DNA of 23,083 nucleotides, from NCBI GenBank assembly GCA_964502885.1, contig CAZCXU010000016.1, positions 1-23,083 of the forward strand, read 5' to 3'. The stretch is from XYB1-FULL-44-23 sp964502885 (GTDB lineage Bacteria > Patescibacteriota > Microgenomatia > CAZETR01 > Amesbacteraceae). Below are positions 14,815 through 23,080 of this stretch, piece after piece (position 1 is the stretch's first letter; every line of letters starts with the position of its first letter). Both the position numbers and the translations under genes were made by a program. Under the pieces are notes generated by a model. It ran no database searches. It was not told where the DNA came from and worked only from the letters and a program-made list of their open reading frames with translations.

Positions 14815-16201
14815 GCCAGGCAGTGTGTTGTTGATAAAGCTGAGCTACTGAAAATACCTGAGCTTCCCCGAATTGCGGACCGATAATTTGCATTCCTATT
14901 GGTAATCCATCGACAAAACCACAGGGAACGTTTGCGCCAGTAAGTCCGGCAATACTGCTGGGCTCGACCAGAATATCTTCCATCTCACCAAACATCGGCT
15001 CGTTTATACTAGCGCCAACTTTGAGCGCAGGGCCGGGGGAGGTAGGACCGATGATGATATCTACCTGAGAAAAAGCTTTTTGGAAATCTTTGACCACTAG
15101 CGTGCGGACTTTTTGGGCTTTGGCGTAATACTGATCGTAATATCCTGACGAGAGAGCGTAAGTGCCCAACATGATACGGCGCATAGCTTCGGCACCAAAC
15201 CTGGAACGATCATGCCCATAGCGAATTCCATCAAACCGGGCTAAATTTGAAGACACTTCACTGCGCTGAACAATAGTGTAAACACCTATGGAATAGCGCG
15301 GATCCAGAAGAGAAATCTCCTCCACATGTAAACCCAGACCTGAAAAAACATCGGCAGCCTGACGAATGAGCGCTTTGACTTCGGGGCGCATAGATTCAAG
15401 TAAATAGTCGCGGGCAATACCAATACGCAACTTTTTGTGGTCTACTCCGGAAGAGTAAACCTCTTTTGAATCACGATCTGAAGTTGTGGCGTCATACTGG
15501 TCTTTTCCGGCGATGCAGCCAGTGATAGTCTGACAGTCATCAATATTTTTGGCGATTGGACCTGGAGAATCTGTGGATGAAGCCATGGCAATAACGCCAT
15601 AGCGGCTGACCCGCCCGTAGGTAGGTTTGAAACCAGTAACTCCGCACCAGGCCGCTGGTTGGCGAATACTCCCGGCAGTTTCACTGCCTATTGCGGCAAT
15701 ACACATATCGGCGGCAACTGCGGCAGCAGATCCACCAGAAGACCCCCCCGGAAGACGGCTAGTGTCCCAGGGGTTTCTGGTGGCGCCAAAATCGGAAGTC
15801 TCAGTGGAAGAACCATGTGCCCAAGCGTCCATGTTGGTCTTGCCCAGGAAAATGGCTCCTGCTTCTTTTAGTTTTTGAGTCACTGTGGATTCGTAATGTG
15901 GCTGGTAATTTTCAAGTACGGCAGATGAAGCAGTCGTAGGCAAACCCACCGTAAGAAAGTTGTCCTTGATGGCCAAAGGGATACCGCAAAGTTCTCCACC
16001 TGTTTTGTCGTGCAGTTTCGCGTCTGCCTGATCAGCTTCTTTCAATGCTTGCTCATTTATGTGAAGAAACGCGTGAATTTCTCTATCACGGTCTGAAATT
16101 GCATCCAGACAAGCTTGAGTCAGCTCCCGACTAGAAAATTCTCCTGAGAGCAGTCCCTCTCTGGCTTCTTTGAGGGTGAGACTGTTGAGAGGTTTATTCA
16201 T
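14789..16201 (-). CDS. gatA: Glutamyl-tRNA(Gln)/aspartyl-tRNA(Asn) amidotransferase subunit A
   Basis: This 470-residue amidase-signature enzyme has the Ser-cisSer-Lys triad in the same numbering as the S. aureus enzyme: K79 ('GIPLAIKDN'), S154 ('GGSSGGSAAAVAAD') and S178 ('TAGSIRQPA'). It releases ammonia from glutamine and passes it through the complex to GatB. The usual 'DTGGSIRQPA' reads 'ETAGSIRQPA' here, which changes a flanking glycine but not the catalytic serine. Length is normal. Its ATG lies inside the last codons of gatC (8-base overlap), no Shine-Dalgarno is seen, and coupling to gatC is expected. Confidence 0.97.
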   Translation of the reverse strand: MNKPLNSLTLKEAREGLLSGEFSSRELTQACLDAISDRDREIHAFLHINEQALKEADQADAKLHDKTGGELCGIPLAIKDNFLTVGLPTTASSAVLENYQPHYESTVTQKLKEAGAIFLGKTNMDAWAHGSSTETSDFGATRNPWDTSRLPGGSSGGSAAAVAADMCIAAIGSETAGSIRQPAAWCGVTGFKPTYGRVSRYGVIAMASSTDSPGPIAKNIDDCQTITGCIAGKDQYDATTSDRDSKEVYSSGVDHKKLRIGIARDYLLESMRPEVKALIRQAADVFSGLGLHVEEISLLDPRYSIGVYTIVQRSEVSSNLARFDGIRYGHDRSRFGAEAMRRIMLGTYALSSGYYDQYYAKAQKVRTLVVKDFQKAFSQVDIIIGPTSPGPALKVGASINEPMFGEMEDILVEPSSIAGLTGANVPCGFVDGLPIGMQIIGPQFGEAQVFSVAQLYQQHTAWHESRPFTK

Positions 16202-16475
16202 CTATTACCCGGGGAACAACTATATAACCATTGTGTGTCTGAGCAGCCTGAGATAATGCCTGATCGTTTGTAAACTGCCGGTGGAAATCTATCTCATCCG
16301 AACGCATGACGTTTGTCAGTCCGGTCACCTGGGAAGTAGGAATTACGTTTGAGGTATCTAACTCGTCGATGATGCTGATAGTCTTTAGTGTGTCTGCGAA
16401 TTGAGCCGTGAACTTTTCTTCTTGATCCTTTTTCAAAGGAAGATTGGCCAACTTGGCCACAGAAGCAACATCCAT
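16194..16475 (-). CDS. gatC: Glutamyl-tRNA(Gln)/aspartyl-tRNA(Asn) amidotransferase subunit C
   Basis: From the ATG at 16475 this is a 93-residue GatC: 'DVASVAKLANLPLKKDQEEKFTAQFADTLKTISIIDELDTSNVIPTSQ' is split by the family as an N-terminal helix pair, then a linker ending in 'TGLTNVMRSDEI'. It wraps between GatA and GatB and stabilises the complex. An upstream GTG at 16496 would add seven residues (MNGKLLS). I prefer the ATG because GatC proteins normally begin close to the 'VAKLA' helix and because a GGTAAACT box ends 7 bases before it. The gene begins 39 bases after clpB stops (18 bases from the GTG). Confidence 0.9.
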   Translation of the reverse strand: MDVASVAKLANLPLKKDQEEKFTAQFADTLKTISIIDELDTSNVIPTSQVTGLTNVMRSDEIDFHRQFTNDQALSQAAQTHNGYIVVPRVIDE

Positions 16476-16482
16476 GCTCAAG

Positions 16483-16490
16483 AGTTTACC
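16483..16490 (-). promoter_or_regulatory. -10 element (GGTAAACT) of gatC
   Basis: Minus strand GGTAAACT ends 7 bases before the ATG at 16475. It matches the GGTAWMMT form seen before rplS and the DUF2130 gene. It falls between the GTG and ATG candidates, so it also supports the later start and suggests gatCAB can be transcribed separately from clpB. Confidence 0.5.
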
Positions 16491-16514
16491 ATTCACGACT
16501 GATGAATTGAAGAT

Positions 16515-19079
16515 TTAGATGGACACGTTTAGCTTTCCATCTTTTGCTGAAACTTTTACAGTGTCTCCGGATTTAATCTTGCCCTCAATTATCTGCAGCG
16601 CCAAATCATCGAGTATATGATCCTGAATGGCGCGCTTCAGCGGACGAGCGCCGTATTTGGGATCGTATCCAAGTTTTGCCAACAGTGCTTTGGCCGGAGC
16701 AGAAACATCAATCTGAATATTCTGGAGGGCCAGTCTTTTGCTGACGAGGCGCAACTGTAAATCAACTATCGAGGACAGTTGGTCTTCTGAAAGTGGGTCA
16801 AAAACTATAATCTGATCGACTCTATTTAAAAATTCCGGCTTGAAAGTTGCGCGAAGCAACTCCTGCAGCTTTGCGGAGACGTCTTTTTGACCCTGAATAA
16901 TCTCTGAGCCAAGATTACTGGTCATAATGATAACAGCGTTTTTGAAATTGACCACTCTACCCTTGCCGTCGGTCAGGCGTCCATCGTCGAGAATCTGCAA
17001 AAAGAGATTGAAAACATCCGGATGTGCTTTTTCCAACTCATCAAACAGGACTATGGAATAAGGTTTGCGGCGAACTGCCTCAGTCAACTGACCACCCTCA
17101 TCAAAACCCACATATCCCGGTGGGGCTCCGATAAGGCGGGCTATAGAATGTTTTTCCTGATATTCGGAAAGGTCGATGCGCACCAGGGCTGATTCATCAT
17201 TGAAAAGCACGTCAGCCAGACTGCGAGCCAGCTCGGTCTTGCCTACCCCGGTGGGACCAAGAAAAATAAAGGAAGCAATGGGGCGATTTTCTTCGGCAAT
17301 CCCGGCACGGGAACGGCGAATGGCGTTGGCAACCTCGGTCACCGCTTCTTTTTGACCTACCAACCTGCGGGACAACTCTTCTTCCAGATGGCTGAGCCGG
17401 GCTTTTTCTGAACTGACCAGACGACTGACGGGGATTCCGGTCCAACGGGACACGACACGGGCAACATCCTCTTCGGTGACTTCTTCACGCAGGAGCCTGT
17501 CTTCGGCGGGAATCTCCTGCCACTTGGCAACTACTGACTGCAGCTGCTTCTCCACTTCCGGTAATTTGCCGTACTTGATCTCGGCGGCCTTTTCCAGCTC
17601 GACAAGACGCTGGGCATTTTCCAACTCATTATTTAAGCTATCGCGCTGCTTTTGCAAATCCTGCAAGGATTTTATAAGGTCGCGCTGGGCGCGCCATTTC
17701 AACTCTCTGGACTTTAGCCCCTCCTGCAGATCAGCCAACTGTTTTTCCAGATCAGTGCGCCTTTTCACGGCAGACTCACCCGTTTCACGCTTGAGAGCTG
17801 CCAGCTCGATTTCGATTTGAGTGGCCCGACGCTTGAGTAAATCAAGCTCAGTGGGAAGCGACTCAATATCTATCTTGAGGCTGGAAGTAGCCTCGTCGAC
17901 AAGATCGATGGCTTTGTCGGGCAAGAAACGATCTGATATGTATCGATGAGACAGATTGACAGCAGCCACTATGGCATCATCTGTGATGCGCACACCGTGG
18001 TGAACCTCGTATTTGTTTTTTAATCCGCGAAGGATAGCGATGCTGTCCTCCACACTAGGCTGATCGACTAAAACAGGCTGGAAGCGCCGCTCCAAAGCTG
18101 CGTCTTTCTCGATGTACTGGCGATATTCGCGAATAGTGGTGGCCCCGATAGCGTGTAATTCTCCCCTGGCAAGAGCCGGCTTCAATATATTGGCTGCATC
18201 GACGGCCCCTTCGGCCGCACCGGCACCTACCAAAGTGTGTAGCTCATCCATAAAGAGAATGTACTTACCATCGGACTTCTCAACCTCTTTGAGAATAGCC
18301 TTTAGTCTGTCCTCAAACTCACCACGGAACTTGGCCCCGGCCAGAATACTGGCCAAGTCTAGCGAGAGAATTTCCTTGTTTTTCAGAGTCTCCGGAACGT
18401 CTCCTGCTACCACTCTCTGGGCCAATCCTTCGACTATAGCCGTCTTTCCCACACCCGGATCTCCGATAAGGACGGGGTTGTTTTTGGTACGACGGGAAAG
18501 AATCTGCATAACCCGCCGGACCTCGTTATCACGCCCAATTACCGGGTCTAACTTATTCCCTCTTGCTAAGTCAGTGAGATTTCTAGTATATTTTTCTAAA
18601 ACGTTGTACTTTGTTTCAGCGTTTTCGTCCATAGCTTTGTAATTGCCACGTAATTTTGTGACGAGGGGTATTGTTTTGTCGTAAGTTACCCCTGCTTTGT
18701 TAAGAATAACCAGAGATTGGCACTCTGTCAAGAGGATTGCTAAAAACACCGTCTCCGTACTAATGTAGGTATCACCAAGCTTTTTGGCCTCCAGATTGGC
18801 TTTCTGAAAAATTGCTGAAAGTTTCTGACTTGGTACGAGATTGGTAACATCTTCCTGCAGTCTGGGAAGACGAGCGAGCAAAGAATCGATCTCGGACACG
18901 AGAACAGACAGATCAGCTCCTAGCCGGGAGACAATATTTGAGACAATTCCATCTGAATCGGACAACAAAGATCTCAAAAGATGAACGTCCCCCACCTCGG
19001 AATGGTGTCCATCCTGGGCGCTTTTTGCTGCCGCCATGATTGATTCCTGTAATTTGCTGGTGAGGTTGTTTGGATTCAT
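16515..19079 (-). CDS. clpB: ATP-dependent chaperone ClpB
   Basis: This is a complete ClpB of 854 residues from the ATG at 19079. An N-terminal Clp_N double repeat (about 1-145) precedes the first AAA+ module, with Walker A GDPGVGKT (about 206-213) and Walker B 'ILFMDELHTLVGAG'. A long coiled-coil M domain (about 400-525) separates it from the second AAA+ module, with Walker A GPTGVGKT (about 608-615) and Walker B 'IVLFDELEKAH'. The C-terminal domain ends the protein. With DnaK it pulls apart aggregates. An in-frame GTG at 19085 adds two residues, but 'MNPNNLTSKLQESI' is the usual ClpB start. A TACTTT ends 7 bases before that ATG. No CIRCE or HAIR operator is visible. There is no P-loop defect. 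Confidence 0.97.
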   Translation of the reverse strand: MNPNNLTSKLQESIMAAAKSAQDGHHSEVGDVHLLRSLLSDSDGIVSNIVSRLGADLSVLVSEIDSLLARLPRLQEDVTNLVPSQKLSAIFQKANLEAKKLGDTYISTETVFLAILLTECQSLVILNKAGVTYDKTIPLVTKLRGNYKAMDENAETKYNVLEKYTRNLTDLARGNKLDPVIGRDNEVRRVMQILSRRTKNNPVLIGDPGVGKTAIVEGLAQRVVAGDVPETLKNKEILSLDLASILAGAKFRGEFEDRLKAILKEVEKSDGKYILFMDELHTLVGAGAAEGAVDAANILKPALARGELHAIGATTIREYRQYIEKDAALERRFQPVLVDQPSVEDSIAILRGLKNKYEVHHGVRITDDAIVAAVNLSHRYISDRFLPDKAIDLVDEATSSLKIDIESLPTELDLLKRRATQIEIELAALKRETGESAVKRRTDLEKQLADLQEGLKSRELKWRAQRDLIKSLQDLQKQRDSLNNELENAQRLVELEKAAEIKYGKLPEVEKQLQSVVAKWQEIPAEDRLLREEVTEEDVARVVSRWTGIPVSRLVSSEKARLSHLEEELSRRLVGQKEAVTEVANAIRRSRAGIAEENRPIASFIFLGPTGVGKTELARSLADVLFNDESALVRIDLSEYQEKHSIARLIGAPPGYVGFDEGGQLTEAVRRKPYSIVLFDELEKAHPDVFNLFLQILDDGRLTDGKGRVVNFKNAVIIMTSNLGSEIIQGQKDVSAKLQELLRATFKPEFLNRVDQIIVFDPLSEDQLSSIVDLQLRLVSKRLALQNIQIDVSAPAKALLAKLGYDPKYGARPLKRAIQDHILDDLALQIIEGKIKSGDTVKVSAKDGKLNVSI

Positions 19080-19086
19080 ATACACA

Positions 19087-19092
19087 AAAGTA
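19087..19092 (-). promoter_or_regulatory. Possible -10 (TACTTT) of clpB
   Basis: TACTTT ends 7 bases before the ATG at 19079 and keeps the TANNNT core. It is a weak match. A better hexamer, TATACT, lies about 23 bases before the ATG and would give a short leader. The 78-base gap also holds a TACTA/TAGTA inverted repeat. Confidence 0.3.
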
Positions 19093-19163
19093 CTACTAAA
19101 ATAGTATAAACTAATCTTTCAACTATCGGCCTACAGGAAGAAGTCTGCGAGAGAGGGTGTAAA

Positions 19164-20087
19164 TCAAGCCATCTGACTCAGCCGGGCGATACGATCCTTG
19201 ATAGGGGGGTGGGTATTGAATAGATTGGCGAACTGTCCTATAGCATCATGGTGATTTTTGAGTGGATTGGTAATGTAAAGATGGGCAGTGGCTTTGTTTG
19301 CCGCCTCCAGTGGTTCACGGTCTGATTCGAGTTTGGCCAGAGCTGAGGCCAGCCCAGATGGCTGGCGGGTGAGTTTGGCCGATGAGGCATCAGCCAAATA
19401 CTCGCGGTCGCGAGAAATTGCCAACTGAATGAGACGCGCGATAAGCGGAGAGAGCAGCGCCAATATCAGGCCAATGAATACAAGCAGCCCACCGCTTCCC
19501 TTGCGGTCATCCCGTGAAGATGATCCATGAAAAGAAATACGGAGTAGCCAGTCGGCGATCAGAGTAAGCATTCCCACCAGAACAACTACTATGGACATGA
19601 GCCGGATGTCGTAATTGGCGATATGGGAGAGCTCGTGACCAATGACCCCCTCTAGTTCGGTGCGATTTAGTTTCTGCAGTAACCCCGTGGTCGCGCAGAC
19701 CACTGCGTGTTGTGGATCCCTGCCGGTGGCAAAAGCATTTGGTGCGGTGTCGTCTATTACATAAAGTTTGGGCATAGGAAGGCCTGCCGCCATACAAAGA
19801 TTCTCAGTCACAGTGTAGAACGCAAAGTGCTCCTGACGGCTGGCAGGTTTGGCTGAAGAGATAGTGAGGATGATCCTGTCGCTGAAGTAATATGACGCAA
19901 AGCTGGTGATTCCCGAGACTATGAGTGCGATACCTGTAAACTCCAAACCCGTCGTCTCATAGCCCATGTATGCTCCAAGAGACTTGGCTATAAGCACCGA
20001 CGCAGCCATAACAAAGAGGATAAAAAATGTAATTACCCACATGCTACGGCTGCGATTGGCATCAACTGATTCGTAAACGTTTTTCAT
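19164..20087 (-). CDS. htpX: M48 family membrane metalloprotease HtpX
   Basis: The 307-residue protease has two N-terminal membrane helices (about 17-40 and 48-68) and a cytoplasmic catalytic domain with H151-E-L-S-H155 as the zinc motif. E229 in 'REYLADASS' is the likely third ligand, and a hydrophobic hairpin lies between them (about 162-215). It cleaves damaged membrane proteins in quality control. It follows lemA by 7 bases, the widespread lemA-htpX pair. No Shine-Dalgarno or -10 box is next to its start, which suits reinitiation after lemA. Length is slightly over the usual 285-300. Confidence 0.95.
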   Translation of the reverse strand: MKNVYESVDANRSRSMWVITFFILFVMAASVLIAKSLGAYMGYETTGLEFTGIALIVSGITSFASYYFSDRIILTISSAKPASRQEHFAFYTVTENLCMAAGLPMPKLYVIDDTAPNAFATGRDPQHAVVCATTGLLQKLNRTELEGVIGHELSHIANYDIRLMSIVVVLVGMLTLIADWLLRISFHGSSSRDDRKGSGGLLVFIGLILALLSPLIARLIQLAISRDREYLADASSAKLTRQPSGLASALAKLESDREPLEAANKATAHLYITNPLKNHHDAIGQFANLFNTHPPIKDRIARLSQMA

Positions 20088-20094
20088 TGTGCTT

Positions 20095-20676
20095 TTAGGA
20101 CAATTTAACTTTTGGCGTTTGCGTATCAGAAACTGATACTTCCAAGTGAGATCCAGTGTCCGGAGTCACTAAACCCTTTTCTTCGGAAAAACCAAATAAT
20201 TTGGCGACGAAGCTGCTGGGAACAGTGGCTACTTTGACATTGTAATCAGCCGTAAGGTCTATGAGAGTACGGCGTGAGTACATGACTTTGTCGGAAGTAT
20301 CACGGAGCTCGTCCATGAGACGAGTGACCACATCGGCCCCCTTGATCTGGGGATTGCTTTCAACGACGACACGAAGCTGCGGCAAAAGATCAGCCACTTT
20401 TTGAGAAGCGGTGCCGATTTTCCCCATGTCTCCTGAAGCTACAGCCTCACCAATGCTTTTTCTGGCATCGGCTAAGAGCTTGATGATTTGAGTCTCGTGT
20501 TTGAGATACCCTTTTGTGGATTCCTCCAGATTGGGAATCAAGTCAACCTGACGCTTGAGCTGATTACCGATTTCCTGAATTGATGCTTTGATCCTGGTCT
20601 TTAGAGTGACCAGAGTGTTGTAGATAGATACAACATACAAACCTACTAACAGTAATGGTATTAGAAAATATTCCAT
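20095..20676 (-). CDS. lemA: LemA family protein
   Basis: The 193-residue protein has an N-terminal membrane helix (about 2-20) and the LemA helical domain, recognisable from 'QEIGNQLKRQVDLIPNLEESTKGYLKHE' (about 36-63) and a later 'SRRTLIDLTADYNVKV'. The last 25 residues are polar and unique. It is thought to sit in the membrane with a helical bundle outside or in the cytoplasm, and it is usually co-encoded with HtpX or other M48 proteases, as here. Its role is not defined. The start lies directly after the polX stop codon. It is preceded by a perfect Shine-Dalgarno, unlike almost every other gene in the window. Confidence 0.93.
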   Translation of the reverse strand: MEYFLIPLLLVGLYVVSIYNTLVTLKTRIKASIQEIGNQLKRQVDLIPNLEESTKGYLKHETQIIKLLADARKSIGEAVASGDMGKIGTASQKVADLLPQLRVVVESNPQIKGADVVTRLMDELRDTSDKVMYSRRTLIDLTADYNVKVATVPSSFVAKLFGFSEEKGLVTPDTGSHLEVSVSDTQTPKVKLS

Positions 20677-22602
20677 TTAGATCTTCACCTCCTTGTAACT
20701 TAATTCGCTGCGAATGTCTCGTAGCGATAACGAATTTATGATATCACGTCTTGTCGACCAGGCGCGTCTGGCGACCCAGACACCGTATTCCATATAAACC
20801 AGGTGATCTGCACGATGGGAATCTGAATTGATAACCAGCTTTACTCCGGCCTGAATAGCCTGCCGAGCAAGAAGGTCCGGTAAATCCAGCCTGTTGGGCC
20901 AGGAATCAATTTCCAGCCACTTATTGTTTTTTGTACAAAACTCAAAAAGCCGCTCCCAGTCAATCTCGATTTCTTCACGTTGGTTTATAAGTCGGGTGGT
21001 GGGATGGGCAAAAAATTTTACCCTGGGATGGTCCAGACCAGCAATGATCCTGTCCGTCATTTGGGATTTGGACTGGTTGAAGCTGCTATGAATCGACACA
21101 GATGCATAATCCAAAAGTTCTAAAGCTTCGTCCGGAAGCGCCCGAGTACCATCGGCAAGAATATCGACTTCCATACCGTTGAATAGATGAATTTTGTCCC
21201 CCTTCGCAGAAATTCGTGGGCGCAAGCCCAGGGATGGATGCGAAGAAATTTCTGCTTCGGAGGGATTTCGCTCCCAACGAAGCAGCTGGGAGAAGATACC
21301 CCGGGTGTCAACCTGGGGAGCTTCATTTTCACTTTCGTTTTCACTAGCCAAATTATAGTCCTGAACAATTTTTGTCTTCATTTTGACGAGATCGACTATC
21401 TGAGCTTTCGTGTGGCCGGAAACACTGGGATTGTGCTCGGAAATACCCAGGTATTCATAACCCAACTGTCTGGCTGCGGAAACCAACTGAGAAAGGGAGC
21501 TTTGACCCAAATCATGACTAGGCTCAATATCAATATCACTGTGAACATGAAGGTCTCCACGGATATCTGACAACTCAATAAGCTTTGGCAACTTGCCGGT
21601 TTGCGCTGCCTCTATCTCGCCCCGGTCTTCGCGAAGCTCGGGAGGCACAAAATCCAAACCCAGATACTCGTAAAAGGCCGACTCGCTGGAGAATTTGTGA
21701 AGAGTTTCGCCTGACTTGATGCCGTACTCGGAAAGCGAGAGCTGCTTTTTTTGCGCGAGCTCGCGCAGGGCGATATTGTGAAACTTGGAACCGGTAAAGT
21801 GCTGCAATAGGCTGCCATAAGATTCTGGAGACTGAACCATGATATCTATTTGAATGTTTTCAGGGAGAAGAATGCTAGCTGAGTGGGGACCGGATTCGAT
21901 AACACGTTCTTTGTCCGGAAATTGTAAGAAATGATTGATTACCTCATCAGGAAAGCTGGTAGAAACGGCAAAATCCAGATCCCCTATCGTGGGACTCCGA
22001 CGACGGAGAGAACCCAGATTGTCGATGGTTATGACGTGAGGATGGCGGCGCATCCACTCAATAATTGAGTTGGAGTGCTTGATAGCAATTGGCAGCATCA
22101 TGCGACCAGAGCGTTTTTTCAGCTGCTCCAGGCCGGCAAGTATTTCCTGTTGAGACACCTCACCAAACCCATCAATTTTGGCTATGTGGCCGCTTCTGGC
22201 GGCTTTTTCCAGCTTTTCCAGAGCTGAGTGAGCTCGGGTAATCCCCAAACTTTTGGCGAGCTTGAAAGCTGTCTTGCTGCCGATGCCGGGGACCTGCAAC
22301 AATTCAAACATGGCGGGTGGATATGGCTTGAGGATATCTGTGAAGTTTTTTACTTTGCCTTTAGTAAACAATTCGTCCAGATAAGAGGCTATCCCCTCGC
22401 CGATACCCGCGATGGACTTGATCTTGCCATCTTCCCAAAGGTCTTTGATTTGGGAAGAGGAATTTTCGATTGAATCGGCAGCCCGTTCGTAGGCAATGAT
22501 TTTGAACTTGTTTTTTACCTCGTCTTCGATGGTAAGAGCTGAAGAAATACTGCGGAGAAGTTTGGCAATGTAGGAATTTGTAAATGCAGGTTTAGTGGTC
22601 AT
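20677..22602 (-). CDS. polX: DNA polymerase/3'-5' exonuclease PolX with an in-frame insertion
   Basis: This 641-residue family X polymerase has an N-terminal helix-hairpin-helix region ('VPGIGSKTAFKLAKSLG', about 106-122). The palm has D208 and D210 in 'TIGDLDFAV' and D253 in 'IQIDIMV'. A C-terminal PHP exonuclease domain begins near 345 (H352-V-H354, 'SEHNP', 'EVDIL', 'FAHPTTR', 'NSDSHR'). It fills short gaps and trims ends in base-excision and break repair. The protein is about 65 residues longer than typical PolX (about 575). The excess sits between about 415 and 468, after 'KMKTKIVQDYN' and before 'FNGMEVDIL', within the PHP domain. Most of it is encoded by palindromic DNA. It overlaps the NUDIX gene by 11 bases and abuts lemA. 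Confidence 0.95.
   Translation of the reverse strand: MTTKPAFTNSYIAKLLRSISSALTIEDEVKNKFKIIAYERAADSIENSSSQIKDLWEDGKIKSIAGIGEGIASYLDELFTKGKVKNFTDILKPYPPAMFELLQVPGIGSKTAFKLAKSLGITRAHSALEKLEKAARSGHIAKIDGFGEVSQQEILAGLEQLKKRSGRMMLPIAIKHSNSIIEWMRRHPHVITIDNLGSLRRRSPTIGDLDFAVSTSFPDEVINHFLQFPDKERVIESGPHSASILLPENIQIDIMVQSPESYGSLLQHFTGSKFHNIALRELAQKKQLSLSEYGIKSGETLHKFSSESAFYEYLGLDFVPPELREDRGEIEAAQTGKLPKLIELSDIRGDLHVHSDIDIEPSHDLGQSSLSQLVSAARQLGYEYLGISEHNPSVSGHTKAQIVDLVKMKTKIVQDYNLASENESENEAPQVDTRGIFSQLLRWERNPSEAEISSHPSLGLRPRISAKGDKIHLFNGMEVDILADGTRALPDEALELLDYASVSIHSSFNQSKSQMTDRIIAGLDHPRVKFFAHPTTRLINQREEIEIDWERLFEFCTKNNKWLEIDSWPNRLDLPDLLARQAIQAGVKLVINSDSHRADHLVYMEYGVWVARRAWSTRRDIINSLSLRDIRSELSYKEVKI
20685..20694 (-). 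promoter_or_regulatory. Perfect Shine-Dalgarno of lemA
   Basis: AAGGAGGTGA on the minus strand lies 8 bases before the lemA ATG (20676), inside the last codons of polX. It is complementary to the 16S tail over its whole length and shows that this organism does use Shine-Dalgarno initiation within operons. Confidence 0.85.
21200..21295. repeat. Palindromic repeat-like element inserted in frame in polX
   Basis: About 96 bases packed with inverted repeats lie inside polX. GCAGAAATT (21206-21214) pairs with AATTTCTGC (21247-21255). CTGCTTCG (21252-21259) pairs with CGAAGCAG (21278-21285), with an inner GGGA/TCCC. TGGGC-GCAA-GCCCA (21217-21230) is a closed hairpin with a GNRA loop. CTCCCA (21271-21276) pairs with TGGGAG (21287-21292). 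Two of the stems share CTGC, so alternative folds compete. The region keeps the reading frame and encodes residues about 436-468, absent from typical PolX. It resembles the in-gene palindromic elements known from Rickettsia (RPE) in behaviour, not by sequence. Confidence 0.65.
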
Positions 22603-23080
22603 GGAGAATTTCGAGAGCTTTGGTAATCATCATAATTTCACCTTTGCGCTTTGCCAACAATTCCGTAGCCTTGGATAAGTCCACCCAAGTAATTTCTGAG
22701 GTTTCGAGACCAAAACCTCCCGGCAGATCGGCAACGTATTCCATAAGAAAGTAAGACACGGTTTTGAAAACTTTTTGGCCTGATTGATCTACAAATGTGA
22801 ACTGATCCGAACCCAGACGGGAAATTATTTTTGCCGATACCCCAGTCTCTTCGGCGACTTCGCGAAGTGCAGTCTCCTGCATCTTCTCTGGAGTGGCGCG
22901 TTTTTGACCCAGTGTGTATGGTCCGGGCTGATTTCCCAAGTCGTCCAACCAGCCTTTTGGCAAACTCCAGGGATTTTTTGAGTAGAAATTGTTTGACGGT
23001 GCGCTTTTGCGAAGTAAGAATTGAAACCCTGAAGCGGTATTTTTGTAGACTACCCCACCCGCGGAATATTGACGCTGCAT
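22592..23080 (-). CDS. NUDIX hydrolase with an expanded Nudix box loop
   Basis: The 162-residue protein opens with 'YSAGGVVYK' and has the Nudix core 'SLPKGWLDD' plus E65-x7-R73-E74-V-A-E77-E78-T-G80-V. The catalytic glutamates are present. Between G43 and E65 there are 21 residues instead of the usual five, so an insertion of about 16 ('NQPGPYTLGQKRATP') splits the box. A late 'GGFGLETSEITWVDLSKA' is typical of Nudix proteins. The substrate could be a nucleoside diphosphate-X compound such as Ap4A, but this is not readable. The ATG is only 3 bases from the window end. The domain begins right after it, so the CDS is probably complete. Its last codons overlap the polX start by 11 bases. Confidence 0.88.
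   Translation of the reverse strand: MQRQYSAGGVVYKNTASGFQFLLRKSAPSNNFYSKNPWSLPKGWLDDLGNQPGPYTLGQKRATPEKMQETALREVAEETGVSAKIISRLGSDQFTFVDQSGQKVFKTVSYFLMEYVADLPGGFGLETSEITWVDLSKATELLAKRKGEIMMITKALEILHDH

Noticed and set aside
19080..19163. Heat-shock operator (CIRCE or HAIR) before clpB
   Set aside because: Neither TTAGCACTC-type nor CTTGAGT-type inverted repeats are present; only a 5-base TACTA/TAGTA repeat is seen.
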